Shown here in pieces: positions 16,253 to 25,298 of a stretch of DNA of 64,000 nucleotides; within the stretch, counting starts at the first letter, position 1; each line of letters begins with the position of its first letter. The notes under the pieces are model-generated. The model did not search any database. It saw only the letters and a list, made by a program, of their open reading frames with translations, and was not told where the DNA came from. This stretch comes from an uncultured Prevotellaceae bacterium (GTDB taxonomy: Bacteria > Bacteroidota > Bacteroidia > Bacteroidales > Bacteroidaceae): positions 88,231 through 152,230 of the forward strand of contig CADBAG010000008.1 of assembly GCA_902792635.1 (NCBI GenBank), given 5' to 3'. A program made the translations under genes and the position numbers.

Positions 16253-17835
16253 CTCTCCACACTATACTTGTGCACCGTCTTCCTCACGGCCCCTTTCCCG
16301 GCAAACAACTCACGGACCATGCCTTCGATGCGGTCGCCGAGACCGGCCTTGTAGAGGTCGACACCGAAGATGTCGGCACGACTGTATAAGGCATGCAGAC
16401 AGCTGAGGTCTTGGTCAGCCTTACCTATCTCGAGCGGTGCCACGATAGGCTGGAGTTCGGCAAGCAACGGGTCGGGCGACGGCTCGAAAGGTCGGCCTTC
16501 ATCGTCGATACCTTTCAGATAACGCGCATAACCGGCAAGGACAAGTGGGATAAGGATGAGGTTGTCGGTGTCGAGACCACGAGCGAGATACTTTTTTATT
16601 GTCTCACCAAAGCGGATCGGCAGTTTCTGACTCGTGTCCATGGCGATGCGTTGTGGCGTGTCGGGCATGAAGGGGTTCGGCAAGCGTTTGTTGATGAATG
16701 CGCCGATGAACTCATAAGGATTGAGGATACCCGGATCGGTGACCACAGGCATCGCCTCGATATAACCGATCTTCTGAACCAAAGCACGGATATCGAGGTC
16801 GCGTATCTCCTCCGAGATGAGCGTGTAGCCAAGCAGACAGCCATAGATTGCCATAGCCGTATGGAGGGGGTTGAGACAGGTCGTCACCTTCATCGTCTCT
16901 ACCTTGTCCACCGTCTCACGCGTCGTATAGATGACACCTCCAAGCTCCAATGGCGGGCGACCGTTTGTGTATCGGTCCTCACAGACGAGGTACTGAGTCT
17001 CCTCCGCATTGACGAACGGAGCGGAGACAGAATGTCGGCCCGTCTGAATGACGTCGTGGTCGTCGAAGCCATCGGCAGCGAGCAGCTCCTGCACCTTAGC
17101 GTGAGGCTGTGGTGTGATCTTGTCTATCATCGACCAGGGGAACGTCACCTTAGTCTCGTCGTTGAGATAGTCAATGAACTCTTTGCCCACTATACCCTCA
17201 CTGAGCCACTGATTAGCGTACTTCATGACAGCACTCTTCACGACGTCACCGTTGTGAGAGCAGTTGTCCATGCTCTGCAGCGTCACCGGCAGTTCGCATG
17301 CGAGAAAACGCACGTAGAGCAGGACGCAGACCTTGCCCATAGCCAACTGGGGGTGCATGCCGCGATGCAGGTCGTCGTCATTGACGGCGTAGCCCTTCTC
17401 GGTTATCGTGAACGAGACCATCTGCAGGCTCGGGTTGCTGAAGATCTCTATTAGGCGAGACCAGTCGCTGAACTGTTCGTCAGCTTTCAGGGCCTCGGTG
17501 ACAGATGCTACGACTTTCTTCTCCACCGTACCGTCAGCGCGCAGGCTGACGAGCAATGAAAGGTTGTCGTAAGGAGTGTATACCTTGTCTATCACACTGT
17601 AGTTATGGGTGGTAGCCACAATGACGCCACGGTCGTAAAGTCCTTTGTTGAGCAGGTCGTTGAGCACTGCTGCCGGAAAGGCGCGGAAAATATTGCCTCC
17701 ACCGAAGTGTAGCCATGTAGGGTTTTCATAGGTCTTCTGCCGCACGGCAGCGATGTCGAACTTCGGCAGTTCGTAGCCTTTGGCCTTCCATTCGGCAGCA
17801 TTATAATTACCAGAAGTGATATCTGTTAGTTTCAT
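16249..17835 (-). CDS. uxuB: mannitol dehydrogenase family protein, probable fructuronate reductase
   Basis: 528 residues in the long-chain mannitol/fructuronate dehydrogenase family: N-terminal Rossmann motif LHFGGGNIFRAF near residue 42, MDNCSHNGDVVKSAVM near 190, and a C-terminal helical domain with TTCLNPLHTAMAIYGCLLGY near 318 that carries the catalytic Lys/His region. Fructuronate reductase turns D-fructuronate to D-mannonate with NADH. The choice of UxuB over a mannitol or tagaturonate enzyme rests on the adjacent uxuA on the same strand. The spacer to uxuA is 287 bp and holds a nested palindrome, so the pair may not be one simple transcript. Confidence 0.85.
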   Translation of the reverse strand: MKLTDITSGNYNAAEWKAKGYELPKFDIAAVRQKTYENPTWLHFGGGNIFRAFPAAVLNDLLNKGLYDRGVIVATTHNYSVIDKVYTPYDNLSLLVSLRADGTVEKKVVASVTEALKADEQFSDWSRLIEIFSNPSLQMVSFTITEKGYAVNDDDLHRGMHPQLAMGKVCVLLYVRFLACELPVTLQSMDNCSHNGDVVKSAVMKYANQWLSEGIVGKEFIDYLNDETKVTFPWSMIDKITPQPHAKVQELLAADGFDDHDVIQTGRHSVSAPFVNAEETQYLVCEDRYTNGRPPLELGGVIYTTRETVDKVETMKVTTCLNPLHTAMAIYGCLLGYTLISEEIRDLDIRALVQKIGYIEAMPVVTDPGILNPYEFIGAFINKRLPNPFMPDTPQRIAMDTSQKLPIRFGETIKKYLARGLDTDNLILIPLVLAGYARYLKGIDDEGRPFEPSPDPLLAELQPIVAPLEIGKADQDLSCLHALYSRADIFGVDLYKAGLGDRIEGMVRELFAGKGAVRKTVHKYSVER

Positions 17836-17866
17836 GTCTTATAGTTGTTTTCCGAAGATTTTAATC

Positions 17867-18078
17867 TCACACGGATCTTAAAGATTTTAAAGATTGTTAC
17901 GCCGCTTTGCGGCTACATGATCCATGAGGGGTTATTCAACCACAGATGAGAACAATGAGAAACAATATTGCTTTTCATTGTTCTCATCTGTGGTTTATAG
18001 ACTTTCGATCGTTAGAGTCAGCCAACTACCGCGTAGCGAATAGCGTAGCCATCTTTAAAATCTTTAAGATCCGTGTGA
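17867..18078. repeat. nested palindromic element in the uxuA-uxuB spacer
   Basis: Outer arms at 17867-17894 and 18051-18078 are perfect 28-nt inverted copies (core CACGGATCTTAAAGAT). Inner arms at 17938-17958 and 17975-17995 are perfect 21-nt inverted copies (core CCACAGATGAGAACAATG). Between them lie short boxes including GCCGCTTTGCGGC. A mobile-repeat origin is likely, as similar CCACAGAT/CACGGAT boxes are common in Bacteroidales spacers. It may attenuate readthrough from uxuA to uxuB. Confidence 0.85.
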
Positions 18079-18122
18079 AAAATAATCCGTGTGAAAAATA
18101 TGTTTTTATTGGTGCATTATGT

Positions 18123-19388
18123 TCAGTCGAAGAATCCAGGCTGGTGATACGGTTTGTTGAGCTCGCGGTCCACGGTGGCGAGGATGCCCTGCACCTGACC
18201 CATGGCAAACATGCGTCCGAGGAACGAGTAGCCGGCATTGTAGCCGCGGCTCTCATCGCCAAGCATCGTCATGCCGTGGTCGACACGCATCGGCAGCCGG
18301 GCGATATTTGGATTGTCCTGGCGCTTCATCTCCTCCGCCTCGAAGGTACGGGCGAGGTCGATGATGTCGGCCCGTCCACCGAGATGACTGGCTTCCGTGA
18401 AGTCACCGTTCTGGAACACGTGGCAGGAGCGCAGGTGGACGAACCACGTGCGGTCAGCAAACGCTCGCGCCATGGCCGGCACATCGTTCTGAGCACCTGC
18501 CGACAAGCTGCCGGCACAGAACGTCAGACCGTTGTGCTTGTCGGGAACGGCATTGAGGAACCACTCGATGTCCTCCTTGCTCGTCACGATACGCGGCAGG
18601 CCGAGGATCTGGAACGGTGGATCATCGGGATGGACACACATATACATGTCGCACTCGTCGCAGACCGGCATGATAGCCTCCAAGAAGTACTTCATGTTTG
18701 CGCGCAGCTGGTCACGGTCTATACCTTTATATAAGGCGAGGAGCTTACGGAACTTCTCTACGGGTTCTTTGTCCCCCTCCTTGAAGTTGCCACTGACGAA
18801 GCCCTGCGTCTTGATGACGATGTTCTCCACCAAGGCATGGTCCTTCTCCGGCGTCATTGTCTTGGCGAGTGCATCGACCTCTTTGAGGATGTCGCGTCCG
18901 TTCGGCTTGCCGTCAGGACCGAGCGCCTTGAACGTCGCCCAGCTCTCTCTGGCTCCTTCGCGCTTGAGGATATAGATGTCGAAATAAGCAAACTCCGGGA
19001 TAGAGAAGTAGAGGTTGCTCGAGCCGTTGGGGTTCGGGTGCAGCAGGTCGGTGCGGGCCCAGTCGAGCACCGGCATGAAGTTGTAACAGATTGTGTGGAT
19101 GCCTTCTGCGGCGAGGTTGCGCAGACTCTCTTTGTAGATCTCGATCTGCTCGTCACGGTCCGGACCCCCATATTTGATTGTCTCTGTGACAGGCAAACTC
19201 TCCACGACGCTCCACCGCATGCCGTAGCTCTCGATATACGCCTTGAGGTCGTGGATCTTATCGCGTGTCCACACCTCACCTAAGGGCACGTCGTGCAGAG
19301 CGGTGACGATACCCTCGACACCTATCTCTTTCAGCATGGCAAGTGTGATCTTATCGTTCTTGCCAAACCATCTCCATGTTCTTTCCAT
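18123..19388 (-). CDS. uxuA: mannonate dehydratase
   Basis: 421 residues, slightly longer than the approximately 395 typical for UxuA. The enzyme dehydrates D-mannonate to 2-keto-3-deoxygluconate, the step after UxuB in glucuronate breakdown. Recognisable segments: MERTWRWFGKNDKITLAMLKEIG at the start, GVEGIVTALHDVPLGEVW, YNFMPVLDWARTDL, the metal-binding MYMCVHPDDPPFQILGLPRI near residue 250 and FAGSLSAGAQNDV. It reads toward uxuB and has its own promoter at 19433. Confidence 0.93.
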   Translation of the reverse strand: MERTWRWFGKNDKITLAMLKEIGVEGIVTALHDVPLGEVWTRDKIHDLKAYIESYGMRWSVVESLPVTETIKYGGPDRDEQIEIYKESLRNLAAEGIHTICYNFMPVLDWARTDLLHPNPNGSSNLYFSIPEFAYFDIYILKREGARESWATFKALGPDGKPNGRDILKEVDALAKTMTPEKDHALVENIVIKTQGFVSGNFKEGDKEPVEKFRKLLALYKGIDRDQLRANMKYFLEAIMPVCDECDMYMCVHPDDPPFQILGLPRIVTSKEDIEWFLNAVPDKHNGLTFCAGSLSAGAQNDVPAMARAFADRTWFVHLRSCHVFQNGDFTEASHLGGRADIIDLARTFEAEEMKRQDNPNIARLPMRVDHGMTMLGDESRGYNAGYSFLGRMFAMGQVQGILATVDRELNKPYHQPGFFD

Positions 19389-19432
19389 AAAATTGTATTC
19401 AGTCTTTTATGTTTTAGATTTATCTGAATGCA

Positions 19433-19440
19433 AAGATAGG
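19433..19440 (-). promoter_or_regulatory. -7 box TATCTTTG for uxuA
   Basis: On the minus strand TATCTTTG lies 45 bp before the uxuA ATG. No clear -33 TTTG is visible, which would fit an activated promoter. Confidence 0.6.
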
Positions 19441-19507
19441 AATATTTTAATGGAAATATGTGCATTTTTGTATCAAAAGGATATAAAAACGTTCAATTGA
19501 TGCATTT

Positions 19508-19542
19508 ACCCTCCCTACGGGGGAGGGCTAGGGAGAGGCTCA
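19508..19542. repeat. GC-rich palindromic element (family B)
   Basis: CCCTCCCTACGGGGGAGGG with a TAGGGAGAGGCT tail, the same arrangement as at 6670. It touches the pstA stop codon and may act as its transcription end. Confidence 0.75.
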
Positions 19543-20379
19543 CACTTTGTTTCTCGAGAACTTTGCAAGGATGAAACGACCCGCGAGACTTAAAATAAGG
19601 ACAATGACAGTCAGTACGACGGCTGCAGCATAGGCATGATCCTGCACGGCTTGCTGAGGCGCTGACAACTGGAAGAAGACGCTCAACGGGAGTGTCGCCG
19701 CCGGGTCATCAAGATGGGTTGGGATCTGATCGGAGAAGCCGGCGGTGAACATCACACCCGCTGCATCACCGATGCTTCGGCCCACGGCAAGAAGTGTTGC
19801 TGTGGCGATGGCAGGGCCTATCTGGCGCACCACGATACCGATAGTGTCGAGACGTGTGGCACCGAGACTGTAAGATGACTCTAACATGCCGCGCGGGATA
19901 TTCTTTGCCACCTCGTCGATGGTACGGATGAGGATAGGGATGACGAGCAAGGTCTCGACGATGATACCACCGAGGAGTGAGGCCCGGAGGCCGAGCCAAA
20001 TCATGATCGTGAAACCGAAAGCACCATAGACAATGGACGGCACACCGAAGAGGACATCGTAAGCCAAGCGTGCCACGGCAGCGAACTTACTCTTCGGCTT
20101 GAGATACACATTGAGATAAAAGACGACAGGGATGGAGATGACAAGTCCGATAAGAGTAGATGCCAAGACAATATAAAGAGAGCCGAGGATGGCATTGAGG
20201 AACCCGCCTTCACCACCGATGTAAAAGCCTCCCGTCGGTACCTTCGTGATCATATCCCATGACAGTGCCGGCAGTCCGCGCCACAGGATACTGCCTACGA
20301 CGCTGAACACAAAAAAGGCAACGATGATGACACTCAGCACCATCAGTACACGAGCTATCTTTTCTTCAAGGAACTTCAT
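19540..20379 (-). CDS. pstA: Pst-type ABC transporter permease PstA
   Basis: 279 residues with six membrane helices and the ABC permease fold. The coupling loop is IPRGMLESSYSLGATRLDTIGIVV (EAA-type, near residue 160), and PSIVYGAFG near residue 115 is typical of PstA/PstC. With PstC it forms the channel of a high-affinity oxyanion importer. The gene is last in the pstS-pstC-pstA order; a 227-bp repeat-filled spacer separates it from pstC. No pstB or phoU follows, which is unusual. Substrate could be phosphate or, by context, sulfate. Confidence 0.88.
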   Translation of the reverse strand: MKFLEEKIARVLMVLSVIIVAFFVFSVVGSILWRGLPALSWDMITKVPTGGFYIGGEGGFLNAILGSLYIVLASTLIGLVISIPVVFYLNVYLKPKSKFAAVARLAYDVLFGVPSIVYGAFGFTIMIWLGLRASLLGGIIVETLLVIPILIRTIDEVAKNIPRGMLESSYSLGATRLDTIGIVVRQIGPAIATATLLAVGRSIGDAAGVMFTAGFSDQIPTHLDDPAATLPLSVFFQLSAPQQAVQDHAYAAAVVLTVIVLILSLAGRFILAKFSRNKV

Positions 20380-20412
20380 AATTCAATTATTTTTGGATCT
20401 TCCGTATTTCGC

Positions 20413-20600
20413 TGTGTAAGGTCCCCGAAGGGGGACAAAAAACGTTTCCAGACCAGCGCCTAACCCATGTTCGCCCTCTTCGAGGCCGGAATTCAAGTTA
20501 TCTGCACTATTCTAACCCCACGTTTCGGCTGCGCCTCACGTGGGGCTAACCATGTGGCACCTCTCCGAGGTGCGGGCGGCCACCAGGGCCGCCCCTACGA
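20413..20600. repeat. composite intergenic palindromic element (family A, diverged)
   Basis: Boxes CCCCGAAGGGGGAC, GCCCTCTTCGAGGCCGG, CCCCACGTTTCGGCTGCGCC...CACGTGGGG and CACCTCTCCGAGGTG follow in the order of family A boxes. It fills the pstC-pstA spacer. No gene is seen. Confidence 0.65.
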
Positions 20601-20606
20601 TGTTTC

Positions 20607-21473
20607 CTATTGCTTAATTTTCCTCAGCACCACCCTCGCACCAAGGTTGAACGCGACAACGAGGACGAAGAGGATGAGGGCGGCGAGCATCAGCGCACTC
20701 TCGTACATCGGCACAGAGAGCATCTCACCATAGTTGTTGGCGATGAGCGCCGGAAGCGGGTAACAAGCGTCAAGCAAGGATTTCGGGATGATCGGCAGGT
20801 TACCGCAGACCATCATCACGGCAATCGTCTCACCTAAGGCTCGACTGACAGCTAAGACAATGGTAGCAATGATGCCCGGCAGGCTCTTGCGGAGGACGAC
20901 GAACTTGATTGTCTGCCACGCGGTAGAGCCTAAGGCAAGGCTCGATTCCCGCATGCTCACCGGCACATTGGCAAAGAGCTCGGTGAAGAGACTTGTCATC
21001 AATGGGATGACCATCACACCTAAGACGATGCCGCCTGCCAAAACGGTGTAACCGCTCGAAGAGAGACCGAGGGTCGGGGCCAGCCAACGAGAGATCCATG
21101 GGATGATGAGCAATGTGCCCCAGACACCATAGATAACCGACGGCAAACCTGCAAGGATGTCGAGCAAAGAGTTTGAAAGTCTACGCACTCGTTTGTTGGC
21201 ATACTCGGAGAGATAGATAGCGAGGAGCAGAGAGAGTGGCAAAGCTAAGACCACGGCAAGGAATGTCACTGCTCCCGTGCCAGCGAGGAAAGGCAGAAAG
21301 CCAAACTCCCCCTGTTGCGGCTTCCACGTCGTGGAGGTCAGCAGGGACCATAGGGAATGGGCATGCAGAATAGGCGCCGACTTGAGATACAAGCCCACGC
21401 CTAAAGCAATGACCAACAGCATGGCACCTACGGCCAATGCTGCCATCAGATAACCGGCAATTCTATCTTTCAT
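20607..21473 (-). CDS. pstC: Pst-type ABC transporter permease PstC
   Basis: 288 residues, six membrane helices. It contains LLDILAGLPSVIYGVWGTLLI near residue 110, the PstC hallmark, and the coupling loop VPVSMRESSLALGSTAWQTIKFVVL near residue 170 followed by SRALGETIAVMMVCG, also diagnostic. It pairs with PstA in the membrane. A family B repeat array of about 180 bp lies between it and pstS, so distances in this operon have been expanded by repeats. Confidence 0.9.
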   Translation of the reverse strand: MKDRIAGYLMAALAVGAMLLVIALGVGLYLKSAPILHAHSLWSLLTSTTWKPQQGEFGFLPFLAGTGAVTFLAVVLALPLSLLLAIYLSEYANKRVRRLSNSLLDILAGLPSVIYGVWGTLLIIPWISRWLAPTLGLSSSGYTVLAGGIVLGVMVIPLMTSLFTELFANVPVSMRESSLALGSTAWQTIKFVVLRKSLPGIIATIVLAVSRALGETIAVMMVCGNLPIIPKSLLDACYPLPALIANNYGEMLSVPMYESALMLAALILFVLVVAFNLGARVVLRKIKQ

Positions 21474-21477
21474 GAAA

Positions 21478-21660
21478 AGGCCTCCCCAAGCCCCTCCTAA
21501 AGGAGGGGATGTTGATTACTTACAAGAGCCATTGAAAGCCCTACCAACCCTCCCCGAAGGAGAAGCCCTACCAACCCTCCCCGAAGGAGAAGCCCTACCA
21601 ACCCTCCCCGAAGGGGAAGCCCTACCAACCCTCCCCGAAGGGGAGGGTGTTGATTACTTA
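21478..21660. repeat. family B element with four 27-nt tandem units
   Basis: Units beginning CCCTACCAACCCTCCCCGAA repeat four times every 27 nt from about 21538 to 21645, flanked on both sides by GTTGATTACTTA next to AGGAGGGG or GGGGAGGG. There are no unique spacers, so it is not a CRISPR array. The spacer from 21661 to 21767 is AT-rich and then another GC-rich palindrome (21735-21765). Confidence 0.8.
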
Positions 21661-21767
21661 TAGTGTTCGTACGAAATATCATATTATGTTATTACTAATT
21701 GTTAATTTGTTTTTCCTCTTGATTATGTAATCAACACCCCCTCCTCCGGAGGGGCTTGGGGAGGCTT

Positions 21768-22952
21768 CTACTCCCTCCCTACGGGATTCCCGGCCCCCGA
21801 TAACGGGGGAACCGAAAGGGGTGGCTGGGAAGAGGCCACGAAACCATTCTTCGGTGCCGCTTTCTGCCCTTTCGTTAATACAAACTTCAAGAACTCTTTG
21901 ACGACAGGATCCTTCGGCTGACCGTGCGTCACGAGATAAAGGTTACGGGCAGGAGGTGTAGGGTACTTGCCGGAAGCAATGGCCTTCGAGAGATCCGTCA
22001 GCGTGTCGTAGAACCGCTCGTCGGGATCAATCTTACCGTTGCCGTTGAGGTCGATAGGGATGACAACGATGCCGGCATTAGGCCTGCGCGTCTTGATGTC
22101 ATAGACAAACCCGATGTTACTGAACCCGATGCCATTGATATCTTTCTGTATCGCCTGCACGACTCCTGGGTCCCCATAGACCGCCGTACCTTTGAGGTCC
22201 TCCTGTTTATTGTCGAGCCATTTGGCCCAGGTACCGGCAGCCCCACAGGCATCGCTGCGCGAATAGACATTGACGGGTGCGATGCACCTGTTGCCACACA
22301 CCTCGCCCCATGTTTTTTCCTTTCCCGACACCCACATAGCGATGGCTGCTTCACGCGTCAACCCATGAGCAAGGATGGCCTTGATGTTGGGGTTATGAAT
22401 ATTGACAGTCGGTACCACGGCATCTTTCGCCACGACGAACCCTACCGCTCCTTTCTTCACTTCTTCCGGTTCAAGATTGCGGCTCACCATACCGAGGTCG
22501 ACGACCCCAGCCAAGGCATCGGTGATTCCTTTTCCGGCACCACCAGCCGAGATATCGACGCGCACGTCAGGATGGAGTTTCTGAAACTCCTCACCCCACT
22601 CTACGGCTAACGGATAGAGGGCGAAAGCACCAGAGAGCGTCACACGTCCCTGCAGTTGTCCGTCCTTGCTGTAACCGTTCTTCGGACGCATGGTGCAAGA
22701 AGAGAGCATGAGGAAGATAAAAAGGAGCAGGCCCCACCCTTTATCCCTCCCCCATCCAGGGGAGGGAGTAATATGTTTCAAGAGACGATAGAGCAAGAAC
22801 TGTAGGCCCCACCCTTTATCCCTCCCCCATCCAGGGGAGGGAGAGGTATGTTTCAAGAGACGATAGAGCAAAAACTGAAAGCCCCACCCTTTATCCCTCC
22901 CCCATCCAGGGGAGGGAGAGGTATGTTTCAAGAGACGATATGCAGTGGACAT
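21768..22952 (-). CDS. pstS: PstS-like substrate-binding lipoprotein with repeat-encoded ends
   Basis: 394 residues as an open frame. The core at about residues 95-370 is a PstS-type periplasmic binding protein (VTLSGAFALYPLAVEWGEEF; SAGGAGKGITDALAGVVDLGMVSR; YSRSDACGAAGTWAKWL). The lipobox is LMLSSC with Cys at about residue 86. The N-terminal 76 or so residues are three copies of a 25-residue unit (RLLKHTSPSPGWGRDKGWG...) coded by a 75-nt DNA repeat. The C-terminal SQPPLSVPPLSGAGNPVGRE is coded by another repeat copy. No ATG lies in frame between residue 1 and MLSSC, so the true start is uncertain; a TTG inside the repeat is possible. It binds phosphate or possibly sulfate. Confidence 0.8.
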   Translation of the reverse strand: MSTAYRLLKHTSPSPGWGRDKGWGFQFLLYRLLKHTSPSPGWGRDKGWGLQFLLYRLLKHITPSPGWGRDKGWGLLLFIFLMLSSCTMRPKNGYSKDGQLQGRVTLSGAFALYPLAVEWGEEFQKLHPDVRVDISAGGAGKGITDALAGVVDLGMVSRNLEPEEVKKGAVGFVVAKDAVVPTVNIHNPNIKAILAHGLTREAAIAMWVSGKEKTWGEVCGNRCIAPVNVYSRSDACGAAGTWAKWLDNKQEDLKGTAVYGDPGVVQAIQKDINGIGFSNIGFVYDIKTRRPNAGIVVIPIDLNGNGKIDPDERFYDTLTDLSKAIASGKYPTPPARNLYLVTHGQPKDPVVKEFLKFVLTKGQKAAPKNGFVASSQPPLSVPPLSGAGNPVGRE

Positions 22953-22954
22953 TA
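22730..22954. repeat. three tandem 75-nt units in frame with pstS
   Basis: Units start at 22730, 22805 and 22880, each containing CCCCACCCTTTATCCCTCCC and CCATCCAGGGGAGGGAG. Because 75 is a multiple of three the array keeps the pstS frame open and codes the repeated N-terminal peptide. Confidence 0.9.
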
Positions 22955-22993
22955 TTATATAATGATATTATTCTGTTATGGTACAATATAGTT

Positions 22994-23063
22994 CCTACGG
23001 TGGTAATCTGCCCCTCCCCTGGATGGGGGAGGGGTCGGGGTGGGGCCGTCAGGGGGTAGGGCT
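22994..23063. repeat. inverted family B element upstream of pstS
   Basis: CCTACGGTGGTAATCTGCCC followed by CCTCCCCTGGATGGGGGAGG, in opposite orientation to the pstS array. The same sequence recurs at 25299-25352 beyond the cysN array. Array and inverted copy could pair into a long hairpin. Confidence 0.8.
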
Positions 23064-23068
23064 GTCTC

Positions 23069-23779
23069 TTAGTATCTCTGGTGCAGTCCGCACTCGCGCT
23101 TGTCGGGTGCTTCCCACCACCACCGTCCGGAACGTGGATCGTCACCAGGCTTCACGGCTCTCGTACACGGCTCACAGCCGATACTCGGATAGCCCTTGTC
23201 GAAGAGCTTGTTGTAAGGCACATGGTGGTCGTGGATATAGTCGCGCACCTGCTGCTCCGTCCAGTTGATGAGCGGATTGACCTTCACCATGTTATGCTGG
23301 TCGTCCCACTCGATGAGCTGCATGTCCTTGCGCGTGACACTCTGCTCATGACGCAGGCCGCAGATCCAGGCATCGAGGCCTTGGAAGGCACGCTTCAGCG
23401 GCTCGAGCTTACGGATGGCGCAACAACGGTGACGGCTCTCGATACTGTTATAGAACAGGTTGATGCCTTCCTCACGTACCATGCGCTGCACCTCCCGGTA
23501 GTCGGGGAAGAACACCTCAATCTTGATGTTGTAGGTGAGGTTCGTGCGGTCGATAAGCTGATACGTCTCCGGGAAGAGGCGGCCCGTGTCGAGGGTAAAG
23601 ATCCGAGTAGACTTGTCGATATCGACAATCATCTTTGTCAACGCCTGATCTTCGATGGAAAGAGATGACGAGAGGGCGATGCGGTCTTTATACTCCTTGA
23701 GCACAAAACCTAAGACCTCTTCCGGAGACGCGTCTTTGAAACGCTCATTGAGCGCGGGAATATCTTCTTTGTTTATCAT
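23069..23779 (-). CDS. cysH: adenylylsulfate/phosphoadenylylsulfate reductase
   Basis: 236 residues. It reduces activated sulfate to sulfite. Motifs: IALSSSLSIEDQALTKMI (nucleotide-binding PP-loop variant), IFTLDTGRLFPETY, the paired cysteines RHRCCAIRKLEPL near residue 120, GCEPCTRAV near 205 and the C-terminal catalytic ECGLH. The two Cys pairs that bind a [4Fe-4S] cluster favour APS over PAPS as substrate, consistent with no cysC kinase in the window. It follows cysN by 9 bp. Confidence 0.93.
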   Translation of the reverse strand: MINKEDIPALNERFKDASPEEVLGFVLKEYKDRIALSSSLSIEDQALTKMIVDIDKSTRIFTLDTGRLFPETYQLIDRTNLTYNIKIEVFFPDYREVQRMVREEGINLFYNSIESRHRCCAIRKLEPLKRAFQGLDAWICGLRHEQSVTRKDMQLIEWDDQHNMVKVNPLINWTEQQVRDYIHDHHVPYNKLFDKGYPSIGCEPCTRAVKPGDDPRSGRWWWEAPDKRECGLHQRY

Positions 23780-23788
23780 GTTGTATCA

Positions 23789-25051
23789 TTATAATATCAT
23801 GCCGGCGCCAACGGTCTCGTTGGTATCGGGATCGATGAAGATCAGTGAGCCCGTGACGCGGTTGTGACGATAGCTGTCGAAGACCAATGGAGAAGCGGTG
23901 TGGACGGAGATCTCTGCGATGTCGTTCATGTTGAGCGAGGTCACACCCGTCTCCTTCTCCAACGTGTTGATGTTACGACGGGAGATGATCTCTCGCACCA
24001 GACCCACGGTCTCGAAGGTCTCCTGGCGGATGATATATTTCTTACGGAGCTGCAAGGGGTTCTCATTGAACCAGCACACGTCCATCTTCACATCCTGCGA
24101 GATCTGCGGCTGCGGCTCGTCGGCCTTGACGAGGATATCACCGCGACTGATGTCTATCTCGTCGTTGAGCTGGATGGTGACACTCAGCGGAGCGAAGATC
24201 TCGTCGAGTTCCTCCTCAGCCTGAGAGAGACGCTTAACGGTGCTCTCCTGACCGGAAGGCAGCACCTTGACACGGTCACCGACACGCAGCATGCCACTTG
24301 CCACGCGGCCGGCATAGCCACGGAAATCACGGTACTTGTCGGAGATAGGACGGATGACGTACTGCACGGGATAACGGAACTCTGCCGCGCCGCTCTTATG
24401 GTCGATAGGCACTGTCTCAAGATATTCGAGCAACGGCTTGCCAGTATACCACGGCATGCGGTCCGACTTATTCACAACATTGTCACCGTCCTTGGCACTG
24501 ATAGGAATGAAGACAACGTTCTGGATGTTCAGTACCTCCGACATCTTCAGATAGTCGGCTTTAATCTTGTTATATACATCTTCGGAGAAGTCGACGAGAT
24601 CCATCTTGTTGATGGCAACGACGATGTTCGGGATGCCGAGGAGCGACGAGATGTAACTGTGACGCACCGTCTGCTCGAGCACACCGTGACGCGCATCGAC
24701 AAGGATGATGCTCAGGTCGGCCGTGGAGGCGCCCGTCACCATGTTACGGGTGTACTGCACGTGTCCCGGAGTGTCGGCGATGATGAACTTACGCTTCGGC
24801 GTAGCGAAGTAACGGTAAGCGACATCGATGGTGATACCCTGCTCGCGCTCAGCACGCAGACCATCGGTGAGCAGTGCGAGGTTCACCTCCTCGTTGCCGC
24901 GGGCCTTGGAAGCCTGTTCGACAGCCTCAAGCTGGTCCTCAAAGATTGACTTACTATCGTAAAGCAGACGGCCGATGAGTGTGCTCTTGCCGTCGTCCAC
25001 GCTGCCTGCTGTAGAGAAGCGGAGCAGCTGCATATCTAAATATCCTCTCAT
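23789..25051 (-). CDS. cysN: sulfate adenylyltransferase, GTPase subunit
   Basis: 420 residues from MRGYLDMQLLRFSTAGSVDDGKST. The open frame extends further upstream but that part is repeat-encoded (SPSPGWGRGRGG), so the internal ATG at 25051 is chosen. GTPase motifs: AGSVDDGKSTLIGRLL, DTPGHVQYTRNM, INKMDLV and ISAKDGDN, followed by EF-Tu-like beta domains. With CysD it forms APS from sulfate and ATP, driven by GTP hydrolysis. It sits 9 bp before cysH. Confidence 0.94.
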   Translation of the reverse strand: MRGYLDMQLLRFSTAGSVDDGKSTLIGRLLYDSKSIFEDQLEAVEQASKARGNEEVNLALLTDGLRAEREQGITIDVAYRYFATPKRKFIIADTPGHVQYTRNMVTGASTADLSIILVDARHGVLEQTVRHSYISSLLGIPNIVVAINKMDLVDFSEDVYNKIKADYLKMSEVLNIQNVVFIPISAKDGDNVVNKSDRMPWYTGKPLLEYLETVPIDHKSGAAEFRYPVQYVIRPISDKYRDFRGYAGRVASGMLRVGDRVKVLPSGQESTVKRLSQAEEELDEIFAPLSVTIQLNDEIDISRGDILVKADEPQPQISQDVKMDVCWFNENPLQLRKKYIIRQETFETVGLVREIISRRNINTLEKETGVTSLNMNDIAEISVHTASPLVFDSYRHNRVTGSLIFIDPDTNETVGAGMIL

Positions 25052-25060
25052 AATATTAAC

Positions 25061-25260
25061 GGCCCCACCCCTACCCCTCCCCCATCCAGGGGAGGGAGAG
25101 ATATGATTCAAGGGTAAAATGGGCTAGGCCCCACCCTTTATCCCTCCCCCATCCAGGGGAGGGAGAGATATGATTCAAGGGTTAAATGGGCTAGGCCCCA
25201 CCCTTTATCCCTCCCCCATCCAGGGGAGGGAAATATATGCTTCAAGGGTTGATGGGCACG
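25061..25260. repeat. three tandem 66-67-nt family B units
   Basis: Units start at 25061, 25127 and 25194, each GGCCCCACCC, CTCCCCCATCCAGGGGAGGG, then ATATGATTCAAGGG. They lie in the leader of cysN between cysD and cysN. Confidence 0.88.
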
Positions 25261-25298
25261 ATTTTAAAGTGTTATATAATAATATTTGTTGTTAATCT

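Noticed and set aside
16393-17454. Plus-strand frame of 353 codons opposite uxuB
   Set aside because: No family-like pattern, Arg/Val/His-rich shadow of a well-supported gene on the other strand.
21478-21660. 27-nt tandem units as a CRISPR array
   Set aside because: The units follow each other directly without unique spacers, and no cas gene is near.
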